Positions 1 through 6,796 of a stretch of DNA of 11,916 nucleotides are shown one piece after another; within the stretch, counting starts at the first letter, position 1; the number at the start of each line of letters is the position of its first letter. The notes below the pieces were generated by a model. It saw nothing but the letters and a program-made list of their open reading frames with translations, made no database searches and was not told the origin of the DNA. Location of the stretch: contig CACFYO010000021.1 of assembly GCA_902570545.1 (NCBI GenBank), positions 1 through 11,916 on the forward strand, given 5' to 3'. The translations under genes and the position numbers were made by a program. The DNA comes from an uncultured Pelagibacteraceae bacterium (GTDB taxonomy: Bacteria; Pseudomonadota; Alphaproteobacteria; Pelagibacterales; Pelagibacteraceae).

Positions 1-329
1 ATTTTTCCTAGCACAGGTATTTCTGTATCATTAGAATTATTTAAATTTTCCACATCTAATCCTCCCTTAATAACGCTTGGAGAAAAACTATTATAAATAT
101 CGTTTGCAGATGCTGTTTCAGGCAACTTAATTACTTCTAATGCTCTAGCCTTGTGGGCTAATCTTTTAATAAAGCCTCTTTCCTCTAATGCACTGATAAG
201 TCTGTGAATTCCTGATTTTGATTTTAAACTTAATGATTCTTTCATTTCCTCATATGAAGGGGAAACACCTGTAGATCTCAATTTTTTGTTGATAAAGAGA
301 AGCAGGTTTTTTTGTTTTTTAGTTAACAT
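1..329 (-). CDS. lexA: LexA SOS repressor, N-terminal part (cut by window edge)
   Basis: This is the transcriptional repressor of the SOS response; on RecA-ssDNA activation it cleaves itself and releases DNA-repair genes. Translating the minus strand from the ATG at 329-327 gives 109 full codons before the edge. The start [13 protein letters not shown], the winged helix-turn-helix [18 protein letters not shown] (about residues 23-40), the [17 protein letters not shown] recognition and wing region (41-57) and RALEV (62-66) match alphaproteobacterial LexA closely. The linker reaches IPVLGK at residues 104-109, where the family's Ala-Gly self-cleavage site normally follows within a few residues. 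The cleavage site and the Ser-Lys protease domain lie outside the window, so their integrity cannot be judged. No Shine-Dalgarno is visible before the start. Upstream lies an exact LexA operator, which implies autoregulation. In many alphaproteobacteria moaC and moeA separate trpC from lexA; here lexA follows trpC directly. Confidence 0.93.
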   Translation of the reverse strand, partial: MLTKKQKNLLLFINKKLRSTGVSPSYEEMKESLSLKSKSGIHRLISALEERGFIKRLAHKARALEVIKLPETASANDIYNSFSPSVIKGGLDVENLNNSNDTEIPVLGK

Positions 330-351
330 AGAACAAATTAAGTACATTGAT

Positions 352-366
352 GTTCTATAAAAGTTC
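352..366. promoter_or_regulatory. lexA: LexA operator (SOS box), alphaproteobacterial type
   Basis: The + strand reads GTTC, seven bases (TATAAAA), then GTTC, an exact match to the alphaproteobacterial SOS-box consensus GTTC-N7-GTTC. It starts 23 bases upstream of the lexA ATG and lies just downstream of a TATAAT -10 element, so bound LexA would cover the expected transcription start. A second, degenerate copy, GAAC-N7-GTAC (one mismatch in the second half), lies at 331-345. Its centre is 21 bases away, about two helical turns. Placement and exact match make this a strong candidate for LexA autoregulation; binding is inferred. Confidence 0.8.
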
Positions 367-371
367 CTTAA

Positions 372-377
372 ATTATA
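372..377 (-). promoter_or_regulatory. lexA: Candidate lexA promoter -10 element
   Basis: The minus strand reads TATAAT here, a perfect sigma-70-type -10, 42 bases upstream of the lexA start codon. No good -35 is seen at 16-18 bases spacing; the region around 394-401 is only T-rich. The predicted transcription start near 365 falls inside the LexA operator. A TATAAT can occur by chance in such AT-rich DNA; the adjacent operator supports this one. Confidence 0.5.
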
Positions 378-392
378 CAACAGTTAAAAAGC

Positions 393-418
393 TATAAAAA
401 TTGAGGAAAATTTCTATA
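393..418 (-). terminator. Possible weak terminator at the end of the trp operon
   Basis: The minus-strand RNA can form a 10-bp stem (UAUAGAAAUU with AAUUUUUAUA) around a six-base loop. It has nine A-U pairs and one G-U pair, and two bases after it comes a run of five U. The stem overlaps the trpC stop codon. The layout is that of an intrinsic terminator, but with no G-C pair the hairpin would be weak and could arise by chance at this base composition. Confidence 0.3.
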
Positions 419-1205
419 AAAGAGAAAAAATATTATTATTTTCCATATCTTTTAAGAGTGATTCACCAATTAAAAAACAGCTGATAGAGGTCCTATTTTT
501 TATGTCTAGCAATTCATCTCTTGTTTTTAGACCACTCTCAGAAATTAGAGGTGAAGAGTGGTTTGATACAACATTATATATATCATAAGTTGTATTTATC
601 TCAGTTTTAAGAGTTTTCAGGTTTCGGTTATTTATTCCAACTAAAGCATCAGGATATTTTGCTGATTTTTCTGCCTCCTTAACATTATGAACTTCAACAA
701 TTACACTCATATTATATTTCAAAGCTTCCTCGTAAATTTCATCTGCAGTTTTTTCAGAAATACCGGCTAATATAATCAGGACTGCATCAGCACCATAACT
801 TTTTGCCAAAGGCACTTGAAATTTATCAACAAAAAAATCTTTACAGAGAATAGGTAATTCAATTTTTTTTTTAATTTTAGAAATATGAGATAAATTTCCT
901 AAAAAAAAGTCTTCCTCAGTTAATACAGACAAACAAGTAACGTTTTTAGAGTTATATATATTTGCAATTTTTACTGGGTCGTAATCATCTATCAAAATAC
1001 CTGCAGATGGACTAGCTTTTTTTATTTCAGCAATTACGGATATCTTATTTTCTGAGTTATTGGTTTGTATTTTTTTCTTAAAATCAAAAAAAACATCTTT
1101 TTCATTAATTGATTCTATCAAGCTCTTAATATTAATTTCACTTTTTAATTTTTCAATTTTAATCTTTTTTTGATCAATTATTTTTTGAAGTATATTTTCA
1201 GACAT
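414..1205 (-). CDS. trpC: Indole-3-glycerol phosphate synthase
   Basis: This cytoplasmic enzyme converts 1-(2-carboxyphenylamino)-1-deoxyribulose 5-phosphate to indole-3-glycerol phosphate, the fourth step from chorismate to tryptophan. The 263-residue TIM barrel is of normal length for a stand-alone TrpC with no TrpF fusion. Family motifs are in order: EIKKASPSAG (60-69) with catalytic Glu60 and Lys62, LSVLTEEDFF (92-101), CKDFF (121-125) with Lys122, VEVH (170-173) with Glu171, GINNRNL (190-196), SESG (222-225) and the phosphate-binding GESLL (247-251). The start at 1205 gives the family's usual first helix (ILQKIIDQKK) and overlaps the 3' end of trpD by 8 bases, which suggests translational coupling. 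It is the last trp gene of the leftward run. TrpF must be encoded elsewhere. Confidence 0.97.
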   Translation of the reverse strand: MSENILQKIIDQKKIKIEKLKSEINIKSLIESINEKDVFFDFKKKIQTNNSENKISVIAEIKKASPSAGILIDDYDPVKIANIYNSKNVTCLSVLTEEDFFLGNLSHISKIKKKIELPILCKDFFVDKFQVPLAKSYGADAVLIILAGISEKTADEIYEEALKYNMSVIVEVHNVKEAEKSAKYPDALVGINNRNLKTLKTEINTTYDIYNVVSNHSSPLISESGLKTRDELLDIKNRTSISCFLIGESLLKDMENNNIFSLL

Positions 1206-2190
1206 TCTGTATTTTTTTTACATATTTGAATGCAGCTCCAGATTTAATAAATCCTCTGGTATAATTATAAGCAATTTTAAAATCATCATATTTTTCAGAA
1301 ACTATTAATCCTGCTGCAGCATTTAGACATACCGCTTTTGAAAAATCATTATCTTCCCCTTGAAAAATATTTAAAATTTTATCAGAATTAAATTTAGCAT
1401 CATCTCCAATTAAATTTTCGAATTTATCAGCATTAACATTTAATTCATTTGGAACAATCGTAAACTCAGATATTTTATTATTTTTTAATTGCACAACATT
1501 AGTTTTAGCGTAAGGTGATATTTCGTCTAGACCATCCTCACTATTTACAATCCATGCAAATTTTAAATTTAGATTTTTTAGTGCATTTGCAAAAACTTTT
1601 AAAAGCTTATTATCAAAAACTCCAATTACCTGCCTTTTAACAAGAGCTGGGCTGCTTAATGGACCTATCATATTAAAAATAGTTCTTTTTCCTATTTTTT
1701 TTCTTGTTGGACCAACATATTTCATTGCTGTGTGATAATTCGGAGCGAACATGAAACCAAAATTTTTATTTTTAATTTGCTCTTCGATTTGATTTGGTTC
1801 TAGGTTGATGTTTATATTTAAGGCTTCAAGAACGTCAGCTGACCCACATTTTGACGAAACTGCTTTATTTCCATGCTTTGCTACTTTAACACCCATACTT
1901 GCTAACAACAGCGCTGATGCAGTTGAAATATTTAGAGTATCTTTTCCATCTCCACCAGTACCACAAGTATCAATGCAGTTGTCAACTTTTACTCTTTTTG
2001 ACTTATCTCTTAATACATATACACCACCAGCTATTTCATCTGAAACCTCACCTTTATCTGATAATAAAGTTAAAAAATCATAAATTTGTTGATCACTACC
2101 TTCACCATTCATTAAAATCTTAAATGCATTTTTACTCTCATCAAAATTTAAATTTATTTTATTTCTGAGCTTTTCTAAAAAATGATCCAT
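1198..2190 (-). CDS. trpD: Anthranilate phosphoribosyltransferase
   Basis: It transfers phosphoribose from PRPP to anthranilate, the second step of tryptophan synthesis. At 330 residues it is of typical length for the stand-alone bacterial enzyme. Visible signatures are CGTGGDG (76-82), the PRPP/Mg loop, followed by NISTAS (87-92); KHGNKAVSSKCGSADVLEAL (105-124); the anthranilate-binding region FMFAPNYHTAMKYVGPTRKK (146-165); FNMIGPLSSPA (172-182); and DGLDE (219-223), the second metal site. The N-terminal helical domain (1-65) is intact. The start is 2 bases after the trpG stop, with a weak AAGAG-like ribosome site, and the 3' end overlaps trpC by 8 bases. No anomaly is visible. Confidence 0.97.
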   Translation of the reverse strand: MDHFLEKLRNKINLNFDESKNAFKILMNGEGSDQQIYDFLTLLSDKGEVSDEIAGGVYVLRDKSKRVKVDNCIDTCGTGGDGKDTLNISTASALLLASMGVKVAKHGNKAVSSKCGSADVLEALNININLEPNQIEEQIKNKNFGFMFAPNYHTAMKYVGPTRKKIGKRTIFNMIGPLSSPALVKRQVIGVFDNKLLKVFANALKNLNLKFAWIVNSEDGLDEISPYAKTNVVQLKNNKISEFTIVPNELNVNADKFENLIGDDAKFNSDKILNIFQGEDNDFSKAVCLNAAAGLIVSEKYDDFKIAYNYTRGFIKSGAAFKYVKKIQNV

Positions 2191-2192
2191 TT

Positions 2193-2756
2193 TTACTCTT
2201 TTACAAAGTTCTCTAAAATTTTTAAACCATATTTTGTTTTGATACTTTCAGGATGAAATTGAACTCCATGGATTTTGTATTGTTTATGCATAACACCCAT
2301 TATTGTCCCATCTTGTGTACTAGATGTAATTTTTAAATCTTTAGATAAGGATTTTCTATCAATTACTAAACTATGATATCTGGTGGCTGAGAACTTTTTT
2401 GGTAAATTTTTTAAAATACCAATTTTCTTATTTATAATATTACTTGTTTTTCCATGCACAAGTTCTTTAGCTTGAATTATCTTAGAACCAAATATTTGTC
2501 CAATGATTTGATGACCTAAGCAAACACCAAGTATTGGAATTTTTTTATACAAATTCTTTACTATCTTTAAACAATTTCCAGATTGATTAGGATTTCCAGG
2601 ACCTGGAGATATTACAATTTTATTATATTCTTTTCTTAAAATGTAACGATGATCTACCTTATCGTTTCTTAAAACATCAACTTTAGCATAGGATGAAAGA
2701 TAGTGATATAAATTGAATGTAAAGCTATCATAATTATCAATTAAAATTATTTTCAT
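2193..2756 (-). CDS. trpG: Anthranilate synthase component II (glutamine amidotransferase)
   Basis: This class I glutamine amidotransferase releases ammonia from glutamine for TrpE. The 187-residue protein is of normal stand-alone length. It shows the family start LIDNYDSFTFNL (5-16), the oxyanion-hole strand SPGPGNP (50-56), the nucleophile elbow GVCLGHQ with Cys79, and the His168/Glu170 pair in QFHPES (167-171). The adjacent trpE makes the tryptophan role most likely. In some bacteria the same subunit also serves PabB in folate synthesis, which this window cannot resolve. It lies 5 bases after trpE and 2 bases before trpD. TrpE and TrpG are separate here, unlike the fused TrpEG of rhizobia. 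Confidence 0.95.
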   Translation of the reverse strand: MKIILIDNYDSFTFNLYHYLSSYAKVDVLRNDKVDHRYILRKEYNKIVISPGPGNPNQSGNCLKIVKNLYKKIPILGVCLGHQIIGQIFGSKIIQAKELVHGKTSNIINKKIGILKNLPKKFSATRYHSLVIDRKSLSKDLKITSSTQDGTIMGVMHKQYKIHGVQFHPESIKTKYGLKILENFVKE

Positions 2757-2761
2757 ACACT

Positions 2762-4219
2762 TTACTCCAAAGCCTTAATTAAAGCTTTTGCTTTATTAAC
2801 TGTTTCATTAAATTCATTAATAGGTTTACTATCAGCAACAATTCCTGCGCCTGATTGTACATAAAATTTTTTATTTTTTGAAATTGCTGTTCTAAGTGCG
2901 ATGCAAGTATCAAAATCACCATTTGCAGAAAAATAACCAATACCACCAGCATAAACTTTTCTTCTAGTCGTTTCTAATTCATCTATAATCTCCATAGCTC
3001 TTATTTTAGGTGCACCTGATACTGTTCCAGCAGGAAAACCAGCTAATAACGTATCAAATTTACCAAATTTTTTATTAAAATCACCTTCAACATTTGAGAC
3101 TATATGCATTACATGCGAATATCGCTCTATCTTAAAACTTTCAGTTACTTTAACAGAGTTAATTTTTGAAACTTTTCCAGTATCATTTCTTCCAAGGTCA
3201 AGAAGCATTAAGTGTTCTGAAAGCTCTTTTTTATCCTTTAAAAGATCTTTTTCATAAAATTTATCTTCTTTTTTATTTTTACCTCTAGGTCTTGTTCCAG
3301 CAATAGGTCTAATAGTTATTTTATTATCTCTAAGCCTAACAAGTATTTCAGGACTCGCACCTATAATTTGAAAATCTTCAAAATTAAAAAAATACATAAA
3401 AGGGGAAGGGTTAGTAATTCTCAATTTTTTATAAATATCCAATGGTTCTTTGTTGAGATCTGTTTCGAACCTTTGACTTAGAACAACTTGAAATATATCT
3501 CCTATTTTAATGTAATTTTTAGCTTTAGAAACATTACTAAGGAATTTCTTTTTTGATATATTTGATTTAACTTTTGGTTTGGAAACCTTTGTCTTTGACT
3601 GATTTATTTTGTAATTATAATTTGCCAAAAATATCATTTCTTCCATTTCTTTTTGTATTTGGTCATATTTAGTTTGATAATTTTTGATTTTTTCATCAAA
3701 AAAACAATTAACTATAAAAAATAATTTTTTTTTAACATTATCAAAAACAACTAGATTTTTTGGTCTCAAAATTCTTGCATCAGGAATTTTAAGATCATTT
3801 TTTGTCGTATTAGGAATTTTCTCAATATATCTTATTGTATCATAAGAGAAATATCCTGATATAATTGAGCTAATTGGTGGTAATTCACTTGGTATTTTAA
3901 AATTAAAATTTTCGATTATTTTCTCAATATTATCTTTTGGAGTTCCTCTTAATTTTTTTCTTTTATTTTCATGCTTCAAAACGCATTTATTATTATTAAA
4001 TTCCCAAATTTTATCAGGATTTTTACCAAAAATTGTATATCTACCTTTTATGAAACCTTTTTCAACAGACTCGAATACGAAGCTATTTCTTACATTTAAA
4101 AAGTTATTAATTAAATTTTCTATTTCTTTTAAGCCATTTGATTTTATTGCATGGTAAAGAACTTGATTTTTACTTTTTTTGTGATTTTTCTTAAATAACT
4201 TTAGATCAATATTCAACAT
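2762..4219 (-). CDS. trpE: Anthranilate synthase component I
   Basis: It turns chorismate plus TrpG-supplied ammonia into anthranilate, the first committed step of tryptophan synthesis. The 485 residues cover the N-terminal regulatory domain and the chorismate-binding domain. FVFESVEKG (47-55) corresponds to the family's LLES tryptophan-binding motif, keeping Glu50-Ser51, so feedback inhibition is plausible. Catalytic-domain motifs are GDIFQVVLSQRF (240-251), PSPFMY (271-276), GASPE (287-291), RPIAGTRPRG (304-313), DLGRND (341-346), HIVS (372-375), FPAGTVSGAPKIRAME (395-410) and GAGIVADS (457-464). A Lys-rich linker near 205-225 separates the domains. The start shares one base with the stop of the upstream ppiD-like gene (TAATG), so there is no room for a leader peptide or attenuator directly in front. 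TrpE is chosen over PabB or a menaquinone/siderophore paralogue because of the trpG-trpD-trpC neighbours. Confidence 0.97.
   Translation of the reverse strand: MLNIDLKLFKKNHKKSKNQVLYHAIKSNGLKEIENLINNFLNVRNSFVFESVEKGFIKGRYTIFGKNPDKIWEFNNNKCVLKHENKRKKLRGTPKDNIEKIIENFNFKIPSELPPISSIISGYFSYDTIRYIEKIPNTTKNDLKIPDARILRPKNLVVFDNVKKKLFFIVNCFFDEKIKNYQTKYDQIQKEMEEMIFLANYNYKINQSKTKVSKPKVKSNISKKKFLSNVSKAKNYIKIGDIFQVVLSQRFETDLNKEPLDIYKKLRITNPSPFMYFFNFEDFQIIGASPEILVRLRDNKITIRPIAGTRPRGKNKKEDKFYEKDLLKDKKELSEHLMLLDLGRNDTGKVSKINSVKVTESFKIERYSHVMHIVSNVEGDFNKKFGKFDTLLAGFPAGTVSGAPKIRAMEIIDELETTRRKVYAGGIGYFSANGDFDTCIALRTAISKNKKFYVQSGAGIVADSKPINEFNETVNKAKALIKALE
2765..2768 (-). promoter_or_regulatory. trpG: Ribosome binding site of trpG
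   Basis: The minus strand reads GGAG within the last codons of trpE, 8 bases before the trpG ATG. It is one of the few clear Shine-Dalgarno-like sites in a window where most genes lack one, and it supports the chosen trpG start. Confidence 0.5.
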
Positions 4220-5640
4220 TATCTAAAATAATTTTTAACTCTATCAATTGTTTGATTGAAAATTTTTACCTTATATTTAGAATTTAAAGATAGATCATAA
4301 GATGTATAAACATCATTAATAATATCGTTATTTGCTTTAGTAGAATATTTTTCAACATTATCAGTATTTTTTTCCATATCTGAATAATAAATATTCTTAA
4401 TTTTTGTAAGAAAAACTTTATTTGTTTCTCCAGTTACTAATGAGAAACTTTCTTTTGGCAATGTGTATAAAAGTTTTAAAGAATCTGGGTCAAAAACTTC
4501 GTAATCATTACTGTTTTCAATATTTATAGTTTTAATATTACTTGTATCTTTTGATAATTTTAAAAACTCGTCATTATTAAATATCTTTTCATCAATTTTT
4601 TCAAAAAGACTTTTATTAAATTCAAATTTCTTTTTTAAAATTACATTATTTTTAACTTTTTCTAAAAATTTTGGATCTGTTTTGTTTGGAATTTTTTTAT
4701 TAATATTTGATATTTCAAAAATTAGATAGTAATCATTTTTGTCAACTAGTTGTATTTTATCCTGGTTTCTTTTTGAGTAAATTTCTTCAAATATTTCATC
4801 TGAATCATCATTCAAGACAAAATTATTAATTTCGCTTAGTTTTAAATTATAAATTTCATTAATTTCTCTAATATTTAATCCATTTAAAATATTATTTTCT
4901 ATTTCATCAATTTTCTTAAAAAATTCATCATTAAACTCATCTATTTCTATTAGATTTTTAGGAGTAATTTTTGCATAAGTCACATCAATAAAATCAATTT
5001 TCAAATTTTCATGATTATTTTTAATGAAATGCTCAATTTCTAATTTAGTTGCAGTTTTGTCATGAACTAAATCTAAATCTAAAAATTCGATCTCGATTTT
5101 TTTATTTTCATTGATATATATTTTATTTTTTAAAAAATAAGGCGACTTAATTCCTCCACTAATATAATTAAATAAATTTTCTTTAAGCTCTTGTTTCTTT
5201 AATGAATTTTCAAATGTCGAAGCACTTAAGTTATTTTCTAATAGAAATTTTTCATACTTAACTCTTGAAAACTTCTTATTATCATCAAGTAGTATTGAAT
5301 TAGATCTTATTTTGTTTGCCAATGCCTCCTCTGACATTGATACATTTAATTCTTTAATTTCCATCTCAATTAATTTTTCAGATACCAATTCTGATAATAT
5401 CTGCTCAATAATATTTTTATCTATGTTTGCTTTTATAATGTCATTTGTGAGTCTTGACTCGTTTATAAAATTTACAAAATCTTTTGATGAGATTGCTTCA
5501 TTATTAATCTTAGCAACGTTGTTAGTATTACCTCCACTAAAAACACTACCCATGCCCCAAAATACAAATGGAATTATAATAATTCCAACAAGTACTCCAG
5601 CTAATTTTGAATTTGAGAAACCTCTTAATTTACTTATCAT
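4219..5640 (-). CDS. PpiD/SurA-N-like membrane-anchored periplasmic protein, apparently lacking the parvulin domain
   Basis: This is the positional and N-terminal homologue of PpiD, the inner-membrane-anchored periplasmic folding factor that alphaproteobacteria usually carry between tpiA and trpE. The start MISKLRGFSNSKLAGVLVGI leads into one transmembrane helix (about residues 13-30) ending in VFWGMGSVF. Then follows the SurA_N-type region: VAKINNEAISSKDFVNFIN (42-60), LVSEKLIEMEIKELNVSMSE (85-104) and FSRVKYEKFLLENNLSASTF (124-143). The remainder is Asn/Lys/Asp/Glu-rich and poorly conserved. I find none of the parvulin hallmarks (an R-x-SHIL strand, a GGDLG loop). At 473 residues it is roughly 150 shorter than PpiD proteins as I know them. 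The missing part falls after about residue 225, where DVTYAKI leads straight into sequence resembling the post-parvulin helices. A chaperone role without isomerase activity is the likely reading. It is first in the leftward run and overlaps trpE by one base. Confidence 0.8.
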   Translation of the reverse strand: MISKLRGFSNSKLAGVLVGIIIIPFVFWGMGSVFSGGNTNNVAKINNEAISSKDFVNFINESRLTNDIIKANIDKNIIEQILSELVSEKLIEMEIKELNVSMSEEALANKIRSNSILLDDNKKFSRVKYEKFLLENNLSASTFENSLKKQELKENLFNYISGGIKSPYFLKNKIYINENKKIEIEFLDLDLVHDKTATKLEIEHFIKNNHENLKIDFIDVTYAKITPKNLIEIDEFNDEFFKKIDEIENNILNGLNIREINEIYNLKLSEINNFVLNDDSDEIFEEIYSKRNQDKIQLVDKNDYYLIFEISNINKKIPNKTDPKFLEKVKNNVILKKKFEFNKSLFEKIDEKIFNNDEFLKLSKDTSNIKTINIENSNDYEVFDPDSLKLLYTLPKESFSLVTGETNKVFLTKIKNIYYSDMEKNTDNVEKYSTKANNDIINDVYTSYDLSLNSKYKVKIFNQTIDRVKNYFR

Positions 5641-5701
5641 ATTTTATAGTCTTTATTTATTGATCTAAAAAAAAATAAACATATAAATTATATTAATCTT
5701 T
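5641..5701. promoter_or_regulatory. Divergent promoter region between the ppiD-trp and tpiA arms
   Basis: These 61 bases separate two start codons pointing away from each other, so both arms should be initiated in or near here. For the tpiA side the best pair is TTGATC (5660-5665), 16 bases, then TATAAA (5682-5687), which gives a leader of under 10 bases. For the ppiD side the best pair is TTGTCA (5708-5703, inside the first tpiA codons), 17 bases, then TATATG (5685-5680). Another TATAAT lies at 5692-5687 on the minus strand without a good -35. In sequence this AT-rich the hexamers are weak evidence; the divergent geometry is the real support. Neither gene has a clear Shine-Dalgarno. Confidence 0.45.
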
Positions 5702-6448
5702 ATGACAAATAATAATATGTATTTCATTGCTAATTGGAAGATGTTTGGGTCAGTTAAGTCAGTTAATTCATTAAATAAAGTAATAAGTTATTCAAAAACA
5801 AAGAAACTTAAAGCGAATATTATTTATTGTCCACCTTACACATTGATCAAATCTTTTGTAGATAAAACAAAAAAATCAAATATTAAAATTGGAGCTCAAG
5901 ACTGTCATACACAAATAAACTATGGACCTTTCACAGGAGCTATAAGCTCAAAAATGATTAAAGATTTAGGGGGTAAGTTTGTTATAATTGGACATTCAGA
6001 AACAAGAGCAGAAAATGATAATAAAAAAATTAATTTAAAGATTAAGTCTGCACTTAATGAAAAATTAAATGTCATTTTATGCATAGGCGAAAAACTGATT
6101 GATAAAAGAAAAAATAAAACAAAATATGTTTTAAAAAAACAATTACTTGAAGGTTTAAAAAATTTAAAGGATTTAAATAAAATAATAATTGCTTATGAAC
6201 CTGTTTGGTCGATTGGTACAGGTATTATTCCTAGTGAAAATGATTTAAAAAAAAATATTAGATTTATAAGAAACACCTTAAAGATTTCAAAAAAATTTTC
6301 AAAATCTAAGATTTTATATGGAGGCTCCGTAAACCCTAAAAATATAAAAAATTTAATGGGAATCGATAATATTGATGGTTTTTTGATTGGTGGAGCATCA
6401 ACTAATGAAAAAATATTTATTGATATAATGAAAAAATCAATTAATTAG
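5702..6448 (+). CDS. tpiA: Triosephosphate isomerase
   Basis: It interconverts dihydroxyacetone phosphate and glyceraldehyde 3-phosphate in glycolysis and gluconeogenesis. The 248-residue TIM barrel is of normal length. Catalytic residues are in place: Asn11 and Lys13 in ANWKM (10-14), His98 in GHSETR (97-102) and Glu166 in AYEPVW (164-169). The flexible loop 6 is WSIGTG (169-174) followed by IIPSEND, where many homologues have a K-x-A stretch; the variation is in the loop, not at a catalytic position. Phosphate-binding YGGSV (206-210) and GG (230-231) are present. It is the first gene of the rightward arm, with secG 5 bases downstream. Orthologous alphaproteobacterial gene order also puts tpiA next to a divergent ppiD. 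Confidence 0.97.
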   Translation: MTNNNMYFIANWKMFGSVKSVNSLNKVISYSKTKKLKANIIYCPPYTLIKSFVDKTKKSNIKIGAQDCHTQINYGPFTGAISSKMIKDLGGKFVIIGHSETRAENDNKKINLKIKSALNEKLNVILCIGEKLIDKRKNKTKYVLKKQLLEGLKNLKDLNKIIIAYEPVWSIGTGIIPSENDLKKNIRFIRNTLKISKKFSKSKILYGGSVNPKNIKNLMGIDNIDGFLIGGASTNEKIFIDIMKKSIN

Positions 6449-6453
6449 GCCCC

Positions 6454-6756
6454 GTGGAAAATATACTATTAATTATAAATATAATATTAGCAGCTATTTT
6501 AGTATTGCTAGTTTTGTTCCAAAAATCTGAAGGCGGAGCCCTGGGTATTGGAGTTTCTCAAGATAACTTTATGTTTTCAAGGTCGGCTGGGAATTTTATG
6601 ACTAAAGCAACGGCTATTGTTGCAACATTATTCATAATTTGTAGTCTAGGATTAACTATTATTTCACGAGGAGATCTTCCTTCAAACACTTCTGTAATTG
6701 ATAAAATAGAAGAAAATGCAGATGATGCTCCTAAATTACCAGAAAATAATAATTAA
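6454..6756 (+). CDS. secG: SecG, protein-export translocase subunit
   Basis: SecG is the small accessory subunit of the SecYEG inner-membrane channel. The 100-residue product has two hydrophobic helices (about 3-22 and 51-70) joined by the diagnostic cytoplasmic loop LFQKSEGGALGIG (21-33). KATAIVATLF (51-60) opens the second helix, as in the family. The C-terminal tail (71-100) is acidic and low in complexity, as is common. The start is GTG, chosen because translation from it puts the first helix at the N-terminus and it lies 5 bases after the tpiA stop; no in-frame ATG lies between the two. No Shine-Dalgarno is seen; instead a G/C-rich patch (GGCCCC, 6448-6453) abuts the start. Confidence 0.93.
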   Translation: MENILLIINIILAAILVLLVLFQKSEGGALGIGVSQDNFMFSRSAGNFMTKATAIVATLFIICSLGLTIISRGDLPSNTSVIDKIEENADDAPKLPENNN

Positions 6757-6796
6757 TACTTTTATTTTTATAAATCTTTGGCTATAACATAATTCC

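Noticed and set aside
1805..2123. Two overlapping + strand open reading frames of 92 and 74 codons
   Set aside because: Both lie antisense inside trpD, whose reading frame carries all family motifs; the antisense products have low-complexity composition and no recognisable domain.
5312..5668. A + strand open reading frame of 118 codons
   Set aside because: It is antisense to the N-terminal part of the ppiD-like gene and runs into the divergent promoter region. Its hydrophobic look comes from reading AT-rich codons backwards.
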